Shown: piece by piece, positions 43,963-53,252 of the stretch
Layout: every line of letters begins with the position of its first letter
Position numbering within the stretch: position 1 is the stretch's first letter
Assembly (NCBI GenBank): GCA_946567425.1
Contig: CAMNXF010000007.1
Span: 107,810-171,809, forward strand
DNA: 64,000 bases
Origin: an uncultured Clostridia bacterium
GTDB lineage: Bacteria; Bacillota; Clostridia; Oscillospirales; Ruminococcaceae
Reading direction: 5' to 3'
Notes under the pieces: generated by a model
Seen by the model: the letters and a program-made list of their open reading frames with translations, nothing else
What the model was told of the DNA's origin: nothing
The model's database searches: none
Position numbers and translations under genes: made by a program

Positions 43963-44424
43963 TCAATTGAAATCGCCGCGCAGAACAGCCGCAATAAGCC
44001 CCTCGCAGCCCTCTTTAACGTCAAGGTAGGTGCGCTCGAAATTGCTCGTGTACCACGGGTCGGCAACGTCCTCTCCTGTTCTCCCCGCGAAGTCGAGCAG
44101 CTTATGTATCTTATGCTCCTTATCGCCCCAGTAGCGCGTCATATTGCGGATATTCGCCGCGTCCATACCGATTATCAGGTCGTATTCGGCGTAGTCGCGA
44201 ACGGTTATCTGCCGGGCTCGCTTCGCCGAGCAATCGATACCCAGCCGCCGCAGAATAACCGTCGTGCCGTAATGCACGGGGTTGCCGAGTTCCTCGGCCG
44301 AGGTCGCGGCAGAGGCGGTCACAACGTCCGTTATCCCGCGCTTGGCGCACATATTGCGCATTACGTATTCCGCCATGGGGCTGCGGCAAATGTTTCCGTG
44401 GCAAACGAACAAAATTTTCAGCAT
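43963..44424 (-). CDS. Low-molecular-weight protein tyrosine phosphatase
   Basis: This 153-residue phosphatase carries the active-site loop CHGNICRS (C8 to R14) right at the N-terminus and the general-acid aspartate in VADPWYTSNFE near residue 118. Such enzymes dephosphorylate tyrosine kinases that control capsule or exopolysaccharide synthesis. No BY-kinase is in the window. It lies between the acetyltransferase and aldose epimerase genes on the minus strand, with AAAGGA before the ATG. Confidence 0.93.
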   Translation of the reverse strand: MLKILFVCHGNICRSPMAEYVMRNMCAKRGITDVVTASAATSAEELGNPVHYGTTVILRRLGIDCSAKRARQITVRDYAEYDLIIGMDAANIRNMTRYWGDKEHKIHKLLDFAGRTGEDVADPWYTSNFERTYLDVKEGCEGLIAAVLRGDFN

Positions 44425-44444
44425 TCAGATTTCCTTTCAGCTTA

Positions 44445-45302
44445 TCAGACTGCGGTAAACGAGAACCTGTAGGTCTTTTCCTCTCCGGGCTTGAGTATCT
44501 CGATACCGCGTTTTTCGGCAAACACGCCCGTGCAGTCTGAGAAGTCCGCCGAGCCGCAAAACGGCTCAACGCAGAGGAACGGCGCGTTCTTAGACTGCCA
44601 TACCGCGAGTGAGGTGAAGTCGGGGTAATCGACCTGAACACCTTTGTTGTCTTTGCCGAGGAATTTCACCGAGCGTGATTTCACCTTGTCAAAGTACACA
44701 ACGTCCTTGTAGAACATCTCGTGGTTAAGCGGGAGAACGCTACTGTCGTTAAGCACGGGAACGCGGTTGTCGTCCTCGAAAAGATGAACGTCAAGGTTGT
44801 AAATCGGCGCGTACAAGGTCTCTTTCATCGGAAACTCGAGCCGATAATCGGACAGCTCACCGTTAAACGCGAACGCGGGGTGACCGCCTATGCAGTACGG
44901 CATATCGTCCTTGTCGTTGTTGTGGACAACGTGAGTTACCGTGAGCCTACTGTCCTCAAGCGTGTACCGTATCGTGAAGCGGAAATCGAACGGATAGAAC
45001 TGCTTGGTGTAGTCGCTCTGCTCCAGCGAGAACACCACCGAGTTTTCGGTCGTTTGCTCGGGTGTAAGCTCCAGATCGCGCGTGAAGCCGTGCTTGGGTA
45101 GACTGTACTCCCTGCCGAGTATCAGCGTTTTGTTGTCCCTCAGCGTGCCTATCATCGGGAACATTACGGGCGCGGTGTTCGGCCAGTATGCGGGGTCGCC
45201 GCTCCACATAAATTCTCTGCCGTCTATGACGAGCGACTTCAGCTCCGCGCCGTGCTGCGCTATCCTTGCGGAGCTGCCGCCGCACTTAATTGTTACTTCC
45301 AT
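44445..45302 (-). CDS. Aldose 1-epimerase family protein (LacX/GalM-like)
   Basis: This 285-residue protein is of the galactose mutarotase-like superfamily, which interconverts sugar anomers. The motif MFPMIGTLRDNK near residue 50, the histidine-bearing IGGHPAFAFNG near residue 140 and the C-terminal LCVEPFCG with the glutamate base are visible. The start resembles LacX-type members (AHGAEL). AGGAGG lies before the ATG. The sugar substrate is unknown, but the setting suggests a role in envelope sugar metabolism. Confidence 0.87.
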   Translation of the reverse strand: MEVTIKCGGSSARIAQHGAELKSLVIDGREFMWSGDPAYWPNTAPVMFPMIGTLRDNKTLILGREYSLPKHGFTRDLELTPEQTTENSVVFSLEQSDYTKQFYPFDFRFTIRYTLEDSRLTVTHVVHNNDKDDMPYCIGGHPAFAFNGELSDYRLEFPMKETLYAPIYNLDVHLFEDDNRVPVLNDSSVLPLNHEMFYKDVVYFDKVKSRSVKFLGKDNKGVQVDYPDFTSLAVWQSKNAPFLCVEPFCGSADFSDCTGVFAEKRGIEILKPGEEKTYRFSFTAV

Positions 45303-45332
45303 TGATGTGTCCTCCTTATATTGTCAAATTTT

Positions 45333-46079
45333 TTATGTCTTGCAGAACTCCGCGTAAGCATTGCAGACCTTCGCGGAAGGTCCCGCCATTACGATCTTGC
45401 CGTGATCGAGCCAGATAGCGTTGCGGCAGACCTTTTGCACCGCGCCCGCGGAGTGCGAAACGAACAGTATCGTCGTGCCGCCCTCGCGCATTTTCGCCAT
45501 ACGCGCCTCGCTCTTTTTGTGGAACTTCGCGTCGCCAACGGAGAGCACCTCGTCCGCAATCAGAATATCGGTGTGCACAAGAGTCGCGATAGCGAACGCA
45601 AGGCGCGACGACATACCGGAAGAGTAGTTTTTCAGCGGAACGTCCACGAAATCCTCCAGCTCCGCGAAGTCGATTATCTCGTCGAAGCGCTTCCTCATGT
45701 ACTCCTTTGTGTAGCCGCGCAGCGCTCCCACAAGAAAGATATTCTCGCGCGCGGAAAGCGAACTGTCAAAACCCGAGCCCATAGCGAACAGCGGCGCTAT
45801 CGAGCCGTCGGTGTAGATTTTTCCCTTGGTGGGCTTCATAATACCTGCCACGAGCTTCAGAAGCGTCGTTTTGCCCGAGCCGTTCACGCCGATAAGTCCC
45901 AGACTGTCGCCCTTTTCCACCTCGAACGAGATGTCCTGCAACGCCCAGAACTCGTCAAAAAATAGCTTGCCCTTTACCAGATTAATGAAATACTCTTTAA
46001 GACGTTCCTCGCGCTCGCGGCTGAGGTTGAACATCATAGAAACATCCTCGGCTTTTATCGCAATATTGTTGTCACTCAT
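45333..46079 (-). CDS. Polysaccharide/teichoic acid ABC exporter ATPase (TagH/Wzt-like)
   Basis: This 248-residue ATPase subunit powers export of a lipid-linked polysaccharide or teichoic acid. Walker A is GVNGSGKTTLLK near residue 64, the signature is YSSGMSSRLAFAIA, and Walker B is ILIADEVLSVGD, the DEVLxVGD form typical of TagH/Wzt proteins. There is no C-terminal sugar-binding domain. The ATG at 46079 has AGGAG 8 bases upstream; a GTG six bases earlier is too close. It is paired with the permease upstream. Confidence 0.92.
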   Translation of the reverse strand: MSDNNIAIKAEDVSMMFNLSREREERLKEYFINLVKGKLFFDEFWALQDISFEVEKGDSLGLIGVNGSGKTTLLKLVAGIMKPTKGKIYTDGSIAPLFAMGSGFDSSLSARENIFLVGALRGYTKEYMRKRFDEIIDFAELEDFVDVPLKNYSSGMSSRLAFAIATLVHTDILIADEVLSVGDAKFHKKSEARMAKMREGGTTILFVSHSAGAVQKVCRNAIWLDHGKIVMAGPSAKVCNAYAEFCKT

Positions 46080-46092
46080 TTTCACAGCTCCT

Positions 46093-46875
46093 TTATACGT
46101 ACAGGAAGAATTTGTTTTCGTTCGCCTTGAACACCGAAATGCCCAGCAACAGCATTAAAATGGCGTAACACGACGCTATAATCAGCGATTTCTCAGACGG
46201 CATAACCCCCTCGTAACAGATCGCCCTCATAATGCCGATGTAGTGTATCGCGGGGTTAAGGTCAAGGAGAAAACGATAGGTGCTCGGAACGATCGTTATC
46301 GGATAGAATATCGCCGAAAGCCACATCCAAAGCGTAGTAAAAATACCATAGAGGTGGTGCAGATCACGGAAAAACGTTCCATAGGTCGCCAGCACAAGCG
46401 ACAGTCCGAACGTGAAAATAAACACGATAACCAACAGTGTCGGCAGCATAAGCAAATTCAGCGTGAACTTCGCGTGAGTGAAGAGCATTACCAAAACTAG
46501 CGCTGACAGCGAGAACAGCAAATCGACAAAGCCCTCGACCACTCTCGAAAGCACAAAAATATATTTCGGAATATAAATTGAACGGATATAGCCCGCATTG
46601 GCAAGAATAACGCTCAGCGACTGCCGCGAGCTGCCGCTCATAAAACTGAATATCAGCTGTCCGCAAAGCAGATAAATTGGGTAATTTTCGATGTTTCTCT
46701 TGAACAGAGTTGAAAATACCAACGTCATAACTATCATGGAGAGTAGCGGGCTCAGCACAGTCCAGAGCACTCCTAGCGCTGATTTGTAATATTTCCGCTT
46801 AATATCGCGCTTAACGACCTCCTTTAAGAAGGTGAGATATTTCATCTGTTCCTCGAATTTTGTCATTGTTGCCAC
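46093..46875 (-). CDS. Polysaccharide ABC exporter permease (TagG/Wzm-like)
   Basis: This 260-residue ABC-2 type permease has six hydrophobic segments after an amphipathic start (FEEQMKYLTFLKEVVKRDIKRKYYKSALG), the typical TagG/Wzm beginning. The motif GVLWTVLSPLL and the LWMWLSAIFYPI loop are characteristic. It forms the channel with the downstream ATPase, 13 bases away. The first codon is probably the GTG at 46875 after AAAGGAA. Substrate would be the polymer built by the adjacent glycosyltransferases. Confidence 0.92.
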   Translation of the reverse strand: MATMTKFEEQMKYLTFLKEVVKRDIKRKYYKSALGVLWTVLSPLLSMIVMTLVFSTLFKRNIENYPIYLLCGQLIFSFMSGSSRQSLSVILANAGYIRSIYIPKYIFVLSRVVEGFVDLLFSLSALVLVMLFTHAKFTLNLLMLPTLLVIVFIFTFGLSLVLATYGTFFRDLHHLYGIFTTLWMWLSAIFYPITIVPSTYRFLLDLNPAIHYIGIMRAICYEGVMPSEKSLIIASCYAILMLLLGISVFKANENKFFLYV

Positions 46876-46890
46876 GCCGATCGTTCCTTT

Positions 46891-48882
46891 CTATATACGG
46901 TTGTTGATTTTTTCCTCTTTCGTTCCCACGCCGATGTTGAAGCTGCATTCGCCCAGCACCGTCTTAAAATATTTCCCGCCTGCCCTTATCGCTGCACCAA
47001 ACGGCGCGTAAGCGTCGCTGCCGCTTATATCAAACATATACGGATAATCGGCGAAACGCGCAGTGTAATCGGCAATAAAGTCCAGCGCACCCGCATGTAT
47101 CTGCCTTACGACAACGGTGTTCCCGAACTCGGGTTCTGCGAAAACGGGAGTTCCGTCTTCGTTGAAACCTTTCAGCGACGGGGTCTCCGAGCCGAGCAGC
47201 ATTTCAAAATAAATATTGTGTCCGCGAGCTGCGTCGTGAGTGTTATAGATATCGCGATTGTGACTCTGCGAGTAGCAGTAGGAGTACATTTTCCCACTTT
47301 GCAGCATAGCCTCGGAGCAGTCGGGCTGCTCGGCGGAACTGTCGTTCGCGCAGCCGATAACGCCTATCACCTCACACCCGAAGCCCCACTTTTCAGCAAG
47401 CTGAGAAACAGCCGCGCCGCCGCTCCCCGCCCAGCCGATATCGACCGCCAGAACTCGCCCGCAGCCGTCCAGCGTTTCGCCGAAATACCGCTGTGCCCCG
47501 TCGCTCTGCGGCTTGTACAATTCGCGGATCTTCTCCTTGTTCGCGATTATGAATCGCGCGAGTTTCGTGTATTTTTTTTCGGTAATCTTCTCGGACTTAT
47601 CCGGATAGTCGAGCGCCGAAAGCTCCATTTGCCGCAGAATCTCCTCCGCCGTCAAACCGTCACCGCATTTATGATAAACGAAACGGCGGATAAAGTCAGC
47701 GGTGTTCTCCTCAAAGCAGAGTTTTGTCGCCGCAAGTCTCGACCAAAGGAAGTACTCAGTCGGACATTCGGGATAAAGCATGTTGTAGACGCGCTTGAGC
47801 AGATCGCCGTCGCGCGCGAGAAACAGCACTTTGTCAACTCCGCGTCGCTCGGTAATCCCGTGGATAAAGCGGCAGAACCCCAACGCGAAAATTCCACTGT
47901 ACGCATAGCCGTACTCGTATAGCATGGAGTACTTCTCCGCGCCCGAGTGAAACCGCGCATTCACCAGACCGCAGTACGCCGAACCGACCATACGGCTCAT
48001 TTCGGCGGGACGGTACGCGCTCCCGACACTGTTCGGGTTTGGACAAAGGAACGGTGTCAAGCCGTGCTTTCTACTCATTTCAATGTCGCTGTGAGAATTA
48101 TCGCCGACATGCGCAATCTTCGCACATTGGAGGTGGTTCTTAACGGTCTCGTACAGTCCGCCGCCGTATTTTGACGCGCCGCGCTCGTTCGACACAAACA
48201 CACGCTCAAAGCCCGTAAAGCCGTTTTTCCGCAGCAGCTTTTCCAGAAATTCCCCGTCAAGATACATATCCGAAGTAACGACAACGCGCGTTCTCCGCGT
48301 CGCCAGAATATCCCAGACGCGCTTCATATACGGGTTCGCGAAACACAGCGAAAATTCCGCCGCAAGCTCCTTTTCTTTTGCCACCGCGAACGAGCTGCCC
48401 GCATACCTCTCCATATATTGGTAAATATCATCAAGTGTGATCTCATGCGTTCCGTTCTCCTCAAAGCGCTTGTCACGGGCTTTCCGCTCGCAGAACTGCC
48501 GCAGCTCCGCGAAATTCAGCAGTCCCGTTTCCGCGCCGACGATATGGAAAAGGTCGACGGGACGCGCAAACGGTCGGTAGATGAGCGTGTCGAAAATATC
48601 AAAGGAAACAGCATCAAATTCCGTGAGCTTCGCGGCAAAGTCCTCGGGTGTCTCCCGAACACTTAGCGCGCTCTCCGCGCCCTTGCAGTACGGCTTGGCG
48701 TTCGACCGTCCGAACCGCGAAAGCTCACGGTCACGCAGAACATAATAGCTGAAATTGAGCCTAAAAAGATACATCGCGCGCGCCACTGTCGATTTTCCCT
48801 GCTCCTTGTAACGCACATATCGGCGGCGTATCGGCGGTTGCCTGCCGACCAGAATGTCGTAAACCCTTTTCTTAAAGCTCAT
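46891..48882 (-). CDS. COG5610-like HAD-domain polysaccharide cluster protein
   Basis: This 663-residue protein has an N-terminal HAD phosphatase-like domain with motif I SFDIFDTLIYRP (D95, D98) and a later VTSDMYLDGEFL (motif II) and HVGDNSHSDIEMS (motif III). The C-terminal region contains VLFLARDGDLLKR near residue 355 and VLAVDIGWAGSGG near residue 485, which recur in the protein at 49689-50924. COG5610-type proteins occur in polysaccharide clusters; their reaction is not established. It overlaps the upstream GT2 gene by four bases. Confidence 0.8.
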   Translation of the reverse strand: MSFKKRVYDILVGRQPPIRRRYVRYKEQGKSTVARAMYLFRLNFSYYVLRDRELSRFGRSNAKPYCKGAESALSVRETPEDFAAKLTEFDAVSFDIFDTLIYRPFARPVDLFHIVGAETGLLNFAELRQFCERKARDKRFEENGTHEITLDDIYQYMERYAGSSFAVAKEKELAAEFSLCFANPYMKRVWDILATRRTRVVVTSDMYLDGEFLEKLLRKNGFTGFERVFVSNERGASKYGGGLYETVKNHLQCAKIAHVGDNSHSDIEMSRKHGLTPFLCPNPNSVGSAYRPAEMSRMVGSAYCGLVNARFHSGAEKYSMLYEYGYAYSGIFALGFCRFIHGITERRGVDKVLFLARDGDLLKRVYNMLYPECPTEYFLWSRLAATKLCFEENTADFIRRFVYHKCGDGLTAEEILRQMELSALDYPDKSEKITEKKYTKLARFIIANKEKIRELYKPQSDGAQRYFGETLDGCGRVLAVDIGWAGSGGAAVSQLAEKWGFGCEVIGVIGCANDSSAEQPDCSEAMLQSGKMYSYCYSQSHNRDIYNTHDAARGHNIYFEMLLGSETPSLKGFNEDGTPVFAEPEFGNTVVVRQIHAGALDFIADYTARFADYPYMFDISGSDAYAPFGAAIRAGGKYFKTVLGECSFNIGVGTKEEKINNRI

Positions 48883-49676
48883 TTTCGTCTCCCAAAAACC
48901 TTGTCTTTGATCTTCGCGAGCAGCCGCGGCGGTATCAGCCCGACTGCAAGCGGTTTAGCGAGGTAAATTATTCCGTGCGGATACAGTTTTAACTCGCGAA
49001 AGCCACGCGCCTTGACCTTAACCTCGCGCACCTTGTCCGAATAGCGCCGCCGCGCAATCGCAGCGCGATTCTCGTTAAACGCGTACAGGCGCTCGGGAAG
49101 GTTTATGCCGCGTGCGCCGTTAGCGAACATCGTCATAAACAGCGCGTACTCCTCGCATCGCGCCGTATCACGGCTTACGGGGTACAGCCCCGCCGCCTCA
49201 ACAGCCGACTTTTTCATCGCGCACGCGCCGTGCATAAACGGCACGGCAAACAGGAAATCGTGTTTTCGTACTTCAGCGGGATAGTCTCTGTGACCCCACT
49301 CGCCGCTTTCGTCAAATAAAACAATATTTGTAGAAACAATATCCGCGTTCGTTCGCTCGTAAGCGGACTTTAACGCGGCAAATCGTCCCGGCAGTGAATA
49401 ATCGTCCGCGTCCTGACGTATCAGGAGTTCGCCGCGCGCCGCTTCAATGCAGCGGTTGAGCGAGTACGCGCACCCGCCGTTTTTTTCGTTGCGCAGATAA
49501 ATTATCCGCTCATCTTTGCACTCGTTGATTATTTCGTGAACGTAAGGTTTTGAACAGTCGTCGCATATCACCAGCTCGAAATCGCTCATGCTCTGGCTCA
49601 AAACCGACCTCAAAGCGCGTTTCAGCTCCGACGGCACGGGATCGTAAACCGGCATTATCACCGAAATTCCGCTCAA
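48879..49676 (-). CDS. Family 2 glycosyltransferase
   Basis: This 265-residue GT-A fold enzyme starts ISVIMPVYDPVPSELKRALR and has the nucleotide-sugar site LVICDDCS and the metal-binding LIRQDADDYSLPGRF (DxD) near residue 93. It would add a sugar from a nucleotide donor to a lipid-linked acceptor in the cytoplasm. The first codon is TTG at 49676, seven bases after GGAGG. It lies between the two COG5610-like genes and overlaps the downstream one. Confidence 0.93.
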   Translation of the reverse strand: MSGISVIMPVYDPVPSELKRALRSVLSQSMSDFELVICDDCSKPYVHEIINECKDERIIYLRNEKNGGCAYSLNRCIEAARGELLIRQDADDYSLPGRFAALKSAYERTNADIVSTNIVLFDESGEWGHRDYPAEVRKHDFLFAVPFMHGACAMKKSAVEAAGLYPVSRDTARCEEYALFMTMFANGARGINLPERLYAFNENRAAIARRRYSDKVREVKVKARGFRELKLYPHGIIYLAKPLAVGLIPPRLLAKIKDKVFGRRK

Positions 49677-49688
49677 AGACTGTCCTCC

Positions 49689-50924
49689 TCACCGGCGTTT
49701 AATAAACCACAATATCTCCCAAAGCCACAGGTTCATGCGGCAGAACGCTCCCCTACCCGACAAAACCGCCGCGCCATAGCTCCAGTAGAGCGGCACAGCA
49801 AGTTTCCCCTTTCGGAAAAATTTCTCGTAAAGCCGAGGCAGCAAATACAGCCGCGAGGAGTTATCGACCCGCGCCGCAAGTGGAAACGCATACAATTCTG
49901 CGGGATCGTCCGAGAACTGCAGCGCGCCATACTCCGCGGCGATCTCGACGGTCGGCTTATACATCAGACGCGCCAGCAGCGGAAACGCGAACTCCTGTCG
50001 CTGCTTCATATCGGGAATTTCTTTGGGAAGTATGTACGAGCACGCAAATTCGTACAGCACGCGCTCCTGTATTTCCAGCAGACGGCTGTCTTTGTTCAGA
50101 TTATCCTTTTCCTTGAATACGGGAATATAACCATCGTCACGTTTCTCGTATGAGATCGTCATTCCGTGCGGCGCGGAGCAAAGCGTCTCGAACAGATTAT
50201 TGTTGAACTTCGCAACTAATTTCGGCGATGTATTCTTATCGAAAAGGTAGGCGTTGAACTCCCCGTCCTCCAAGATCGGCTGCGCGTATAGTCCGAAATA
50301 ATAGCCGAATTGAGGTTTTCCCGTCAGAACGCGGAACATTCGCTGCATAGAGCCCGTCCAGCCGCTGTCAACCAGCGCGTACTTCTCGCCGTCAAGCAAG
50401 CCCTCTTGTTCCAGATAGCCGAGCGTGTTCGCTCTATTTGTCTCGGAGAGCGACTTTATGTAACCGTTGTAACAGGCGCTTCGACGCAGTTTGTCGCAAA
50501 ATTCGGCAGCCGCAGACTTACCAAGCTCGATATTCTCGTCGTCGACAAACCCGATATCCGTGTAAACAGCAGCACGTTCATCATCGGAGAGCCGCAGCCG
50601 CCCGAGTATCGTCCTCGGTGTCAAAGCGAAACCGCCCTCCAGCAGATAGCGGTACGCCTCCTCGCCCAAGTCCGCCAATGCCGCACTGCGCAGCGACATC
50701 CGCGAGCAGTAAAGGTAGCGCAGTTCGATATTCAGCCCGTTGCACTCTGCGATATGCTTTGCAGCGTTGTACATTATCCACCCGTCGCGAGCCAGAAAGT
50801 ACAGCCGCTTAATACCCGCCGCAAGCGCGCTTCGGAGCGTCCACCCAACAAAGCCGCACATCACGGGTGCGAATATCTCGTTTGTCACCGAAACGGCGAC
50901 ATGATCTTTTACAATTGTTGACAT
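49689..50924 (-). CDS. COG5610 C-terminal-like protein without HAD domain
   Basis: This 411-residue protein resembles the C-terminal half of the HAD-domain protein two genes downstream: RLYFLARDGWIMY near residue 35, a YLYCSRMSLRSAAL block, and YALVDSGWTGSMQRMF near residue 190. It lacks the HAD domain. There are no membrane segments. It probably acts with the other cluster proteins in making or modifying a surface polymer; the reaction is unknown. The ATG at 50924 has GGAA four bases upstream and follows a terminator. Confidence 0.72.
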   Translation of the reverse strand: MSTIVKDHVAVSVTNEIFAPVMCGFVGWTLRSALAAGIKRLYFLARDGWIMYNAAKHIAECNGLNIELRYLYCSRMSLRSAALADLGEEAYRYLLEGGFALTPRTILGRLRLSDDERAAVYTDIGFVDDENIELGKSAAAEFCDKLRRSACYNGYIKSLSETNRANTLGYLEQEGLLDGEKYALVDSGWTGSMQRMFRVLTGKPQFGYYFGLYAQPILEDGEFNAYLFDKNTSPKLVAKFNNNLFETLCSAPHGMTISYEKRDDGYIPVFKEKDNLNKDSRLLEIQERVLYEFACSYILPKEIPDMKQRQEFAFPLLARLMYKPTVEIAAEYGALQFSDDPAELYAFPLAARVDNSSRLYLLPRLYEKFFRKGKLAVPLYWSYGAAVLSGRGAFCRMNLWLWEILWFIKRR

Positions 50925-50939
50925 ATTCTTCCTTAACAA

Positions 50940-51012
50940 AAACAGTGCAATGCTTTATGCACTGCACTGTTGTAAGCAAATTATTTGCTTGTGAAAGCAG
51001 TTGGCTTTCGTG
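50940..51012 (-). terminator. Triple-hairpin terminator after the NPSTG protein gene
   Basis: Downstream of the surface protein gene are, in minus-strand order, hairpins CGAAAGCC/GGCTTTCG-like (about 50993-51011), AAGCAAAT/ATTTGCTT (50974-50990) and AACAGTGCA/TGCACTGTT (about 50941-50971), the last followed by TTTTTGTT. The array would stop transcription and could stabilise an abundant mRNA. Confidence 0.75.
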
Positions 51013-51017
51013 AGGGA

Positions 51018-51701
51018 TTAGCCTCTCTTCTTCTTGGATACGATAGCGGTTACACCAACAAATGCAACAGCAAGACCTGCAGGAGCAACAGCAAGAGCAA
51101 TACCGGTGCTGGGGTTGGAACCACCATTTACAGTTGCAGACTGACCTTCGAGCTTCTCAACAACCTTCTCATCAACGGTTGCCATGTAGTAATCAGAGAA
51201 GTGACTAGTCTCAAAAGAGCATACATTGCCATTTACAGTAAGCTTGAAGAACTCAACCTTGTCACCATTTACATAAGCAACAACATTAGACTTACCGTCA
51301 TAAGCAACAGTAACCTTTACCTTGCCGTTAGGCTGTACAGTAGCGCCGTTGGAAGTAAGGGAAATCTCGAGCTTAGTGTTTACAGTAGCCTTAGCTTCGT
51401 TACCACTTGCGGATGCGATAGACTTGATAGCGTCCTCAACCTTCTTAGTGGTAGTGGGAGCAGACTCAACCCACTGAACATTAGCCTCAAGCTTAACGTC
51501 AGCGCCAGCCTCAAATGCACCTGCAGGAGCCTCAAGAACGAGGTTATTTTCGGTCTTGATCTCAGTGGGCTTGTCAGCCTCAACCTTTACCTGAGCCTCA
51601 ACCTTACCATTGGTACCGCCGGGAGCTGCAGCGAAAGCGCTCGTCGCAAGAGACATAGTTGCTACAAAAGCCACAGCAGCGGCAAAAATCTTCTTTTTCA
51701 T
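51018..51701 (-). CDS. Secreted cell-wall protein with NPSTG sorting signal
   Basis: This 227-residue protein has a signal peptide (cleavage near SAFA-A, about residue 24), a beta-rich middle of about 165 residues with many valine, lysine and alanine residues, and a C-terminal sorting signal: NPSTG at about 193-197, a hydrophobic stretch and the tail SKKKRG. NP-x-T-G-like motifs are typical of class B sortase substrates. Codon choice (GCT, GTT, AAG, GAG) differs sharply from its neighbours and matches highly expressed genes such as rplS. It is probably an abundant wall-anchored protein; its ligand is unknown. Confidence 0.82.
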   Translation of the reverse strand: MKKKIFAAAVAFVATMSLATSAFAAAPGGTNGKVEAQVKVEADKPTEIKTENNLVLEAPAGAFEAGADVKLEANVQWVESAPTTTKKVEDAIKSIASASGNEAKATVNTKLEISLTSNGATVQPNGKVKVTVAYDGKSNVVAYVNGDKVEFFKLTVNGNVCSFETSHFSDYYMATVDEKVVEKLEGQSATVNGGSNPSTGIALAVAPAGLAVAFVGVTAIVSKKKRG

Positions 51702-51728
51702 TATTCATTTCCTCCATGTGTTTTTTAT

Positions 51729-51754
51729 AAATAAAGGCGTTATCGCCATTATTT
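51729..51754 (-). terminator. Hairpin after the EpsG-like gene
   Basis: AAATAAxGGCG / CGCCxTTATTT stem with loop ATAA (minus-strand sense) begins at the stop codon of the polymerase gene and precedes the NPSTG gene by about 25 bases. It is likely a terminator, so the NPSTG gene should have its own promoter, which I could not place with certainty. Confidence 0.6.
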
Positions 51755-52946
51755 ACCGCTTAAAAAAACCGTCTATATTCGGTATGTCCATTCGGTTCTG
51801 TGTCTGATACGGCAATACACCGTGAACTCCCGCTTCGGGAATAATCAGACCGACCATGTTGTACGCAAGGGCAAGCACCACTATCGCCGCTGTCACTGAA
51901 AACATCATAACAGCCGTTTTATTGGTGATGCGCGTTGCAAGCGCTCTCGAACCCTCTGCGTCGCTGCCCATTTCTCTAAGGTATTTTTCCTTAAGGTTCT
52001 CCCGTAACTGATGTTTAAACGCCTTGAGACCCTCGGGAACCGCCAGTATTACAAACAGCATCGTATAATATGAAAATCTCTCAAAAAGAGAATGTTTTGT
52101 CATTACAACCTGCCAGAAACCCATCATCAGCGTCATGTGAATTAGCACACTCAGCGAACGCGGCATTTCCTTGACGTAGAATGACAGCGCCACCATTGCC
52201 GCGCACAGCAGCAACGGAAACAGCGCATAGTAGAAGTAAACTCCGCTTTCAATAAATACCGAACCCGCGTATTCTGTGTGGAACTTGGAGAGCACGATAT
52301 TAAGTATACCGTCGGACAGAATGTAATAAAACAGCAGTCCGAACGGATAAAGCATCATCGTCGACGGCGATATTTTCAGCAGCGCCACTATAAACACTGG
52401 TATCATATAGAGTACAGTCAAGTGAAACGTTGCCGCAATCACCACAATGAGAAGAAATCTCCAGAACTTCTTATCACGGAGATATCCGTAAGCGAAACAT
52501 AAAATCGACATTGCGATCGACTGCCTGATGTAGTTCATATCAAGATAGAACAGATACAAATTCAAGTACAGGAACACCGACATAAAGGGTCCCGACGAGT
52601 ACCGCCATATCAGATAGAACGGACCAATAAGTGACAGCACCGAAGTCACCATAATAAAAGTCGATGACCATGCGGTAAACATACCTATAATCTTGTTGAG
52701 CAGGATAAATCCTATTTCCCAATCCTCATGCGTCATGTTCTCAAAGCCTGTTCTCGCCATATCGAAGAAACCCGATGCGTACATTCCGTAATCCGAGCCT
52801 ATCCCGTAGCGGAAACCCGCTATAGCGACGCATTGAGCAAAGCAAAGCACAATAAAAATCGTCTTTTTGAGCAATGTTTTTTTGCCGGTGCAGAAAACAA
52901 TTGCCCATACACAAACAGCAAAAATGTTTACCAAGTATACAAGCAT
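51753..52946 (-). CDS. EpsG-like polysaccharide polymerase
   Basis: This 397-residue integral membrane protein with about ten hydrophobic segments matches the EpsG (Wzy-like) family, which polymerises repeat units of exopolysaccharide. The family block GFRYGIGSDYGMYASGF near residue 47 and NYIRQSIAMSILCFAYGYL near residue 140 are present. It has its own promoter 70 bases upstream. Its location between surface-polymer glycosyltransferases fits this role. Confidence 0.87.
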   Translation of the reverse strand: MLVYLVNIFAVCVWAIVFCTGKKTLLKKTIFIVLCFAQCVAIAGFRYGIGSDYGMYASGFFDMARTGFENMTHEDWEIGFILLNKIIGMFTAWSSTFIMVTSVLSLIGPFYLIWRYSSGPFMSVFLYLNLYLFYLDMNYIRQSIAMSILCFAYGYLRDKKFWRFLLIVVIAATFHLTVLYMIPVFIVALLKISPSTMMLYPFGLLFYYILSDGILNIVLSKFHTEYAGSVFIESGVYFYYALFPLLLCAAMVALSFYVKEMPRSLSVLIHMTLMMGFWQVVMTKHSLFERFSYYTMLFVILAVPEGLKAFKHQLRENLKEKYLREMGSDAEGSRALATRITNKTAVMMFSVTAAIVVLALAYNMVGLIIPEAGVHGVLPYQTQNRMDIPNIDGFFKR

Positions 52947-53014
52947 CTGTTTTTACCACCCGACGCAAAAATTAAGTTTGCATTGAAACAGCCTTTAACC
53001 TTTTCAACATTTAC

Positions 53015-53043
53015 ATTATATCATACTTAATTTCATTTATCAA
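53015..53043 (-). promoter_or_regulatory. Promoter of the EpsG-like gene
   Basis: TTGATA (53038-53043) and TATAAT (53015-53020), 17-base spacer, minus strand. Confidence 0.8.
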
Positions 53044-53223
53044 GTGTTTTTTTTCATTTCACATCAATTTTGTAGAATTATATTACATTTTTACAACTCT
53101 CCACAAAGTATTTTGTACATTATAACGTGAAACTTTTGTCAAATTCGCCTAAACGGAAAAAATTTGCGATAAAATTTGTTAAAACCGTAAAATTTTCTGC
53201 CATATTTATAATTTCAAACCCTC

Positions 53224-53252
53224 TTGACTAATCCGCAGCGGTGTGGTAAAAT
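53224..53252 (+). promoter_or_regulatory. Plus-strand promoter antisense to the GT4 gene
   Basis: TTGACT (53224-53229) and TAAAAT (53247-53252), 17-base spacer. The first plus-strand gene downstream starts only at 54370, so the transcript would run antisense across the whole glycosyltransferase gene. Confidence 0.65.
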
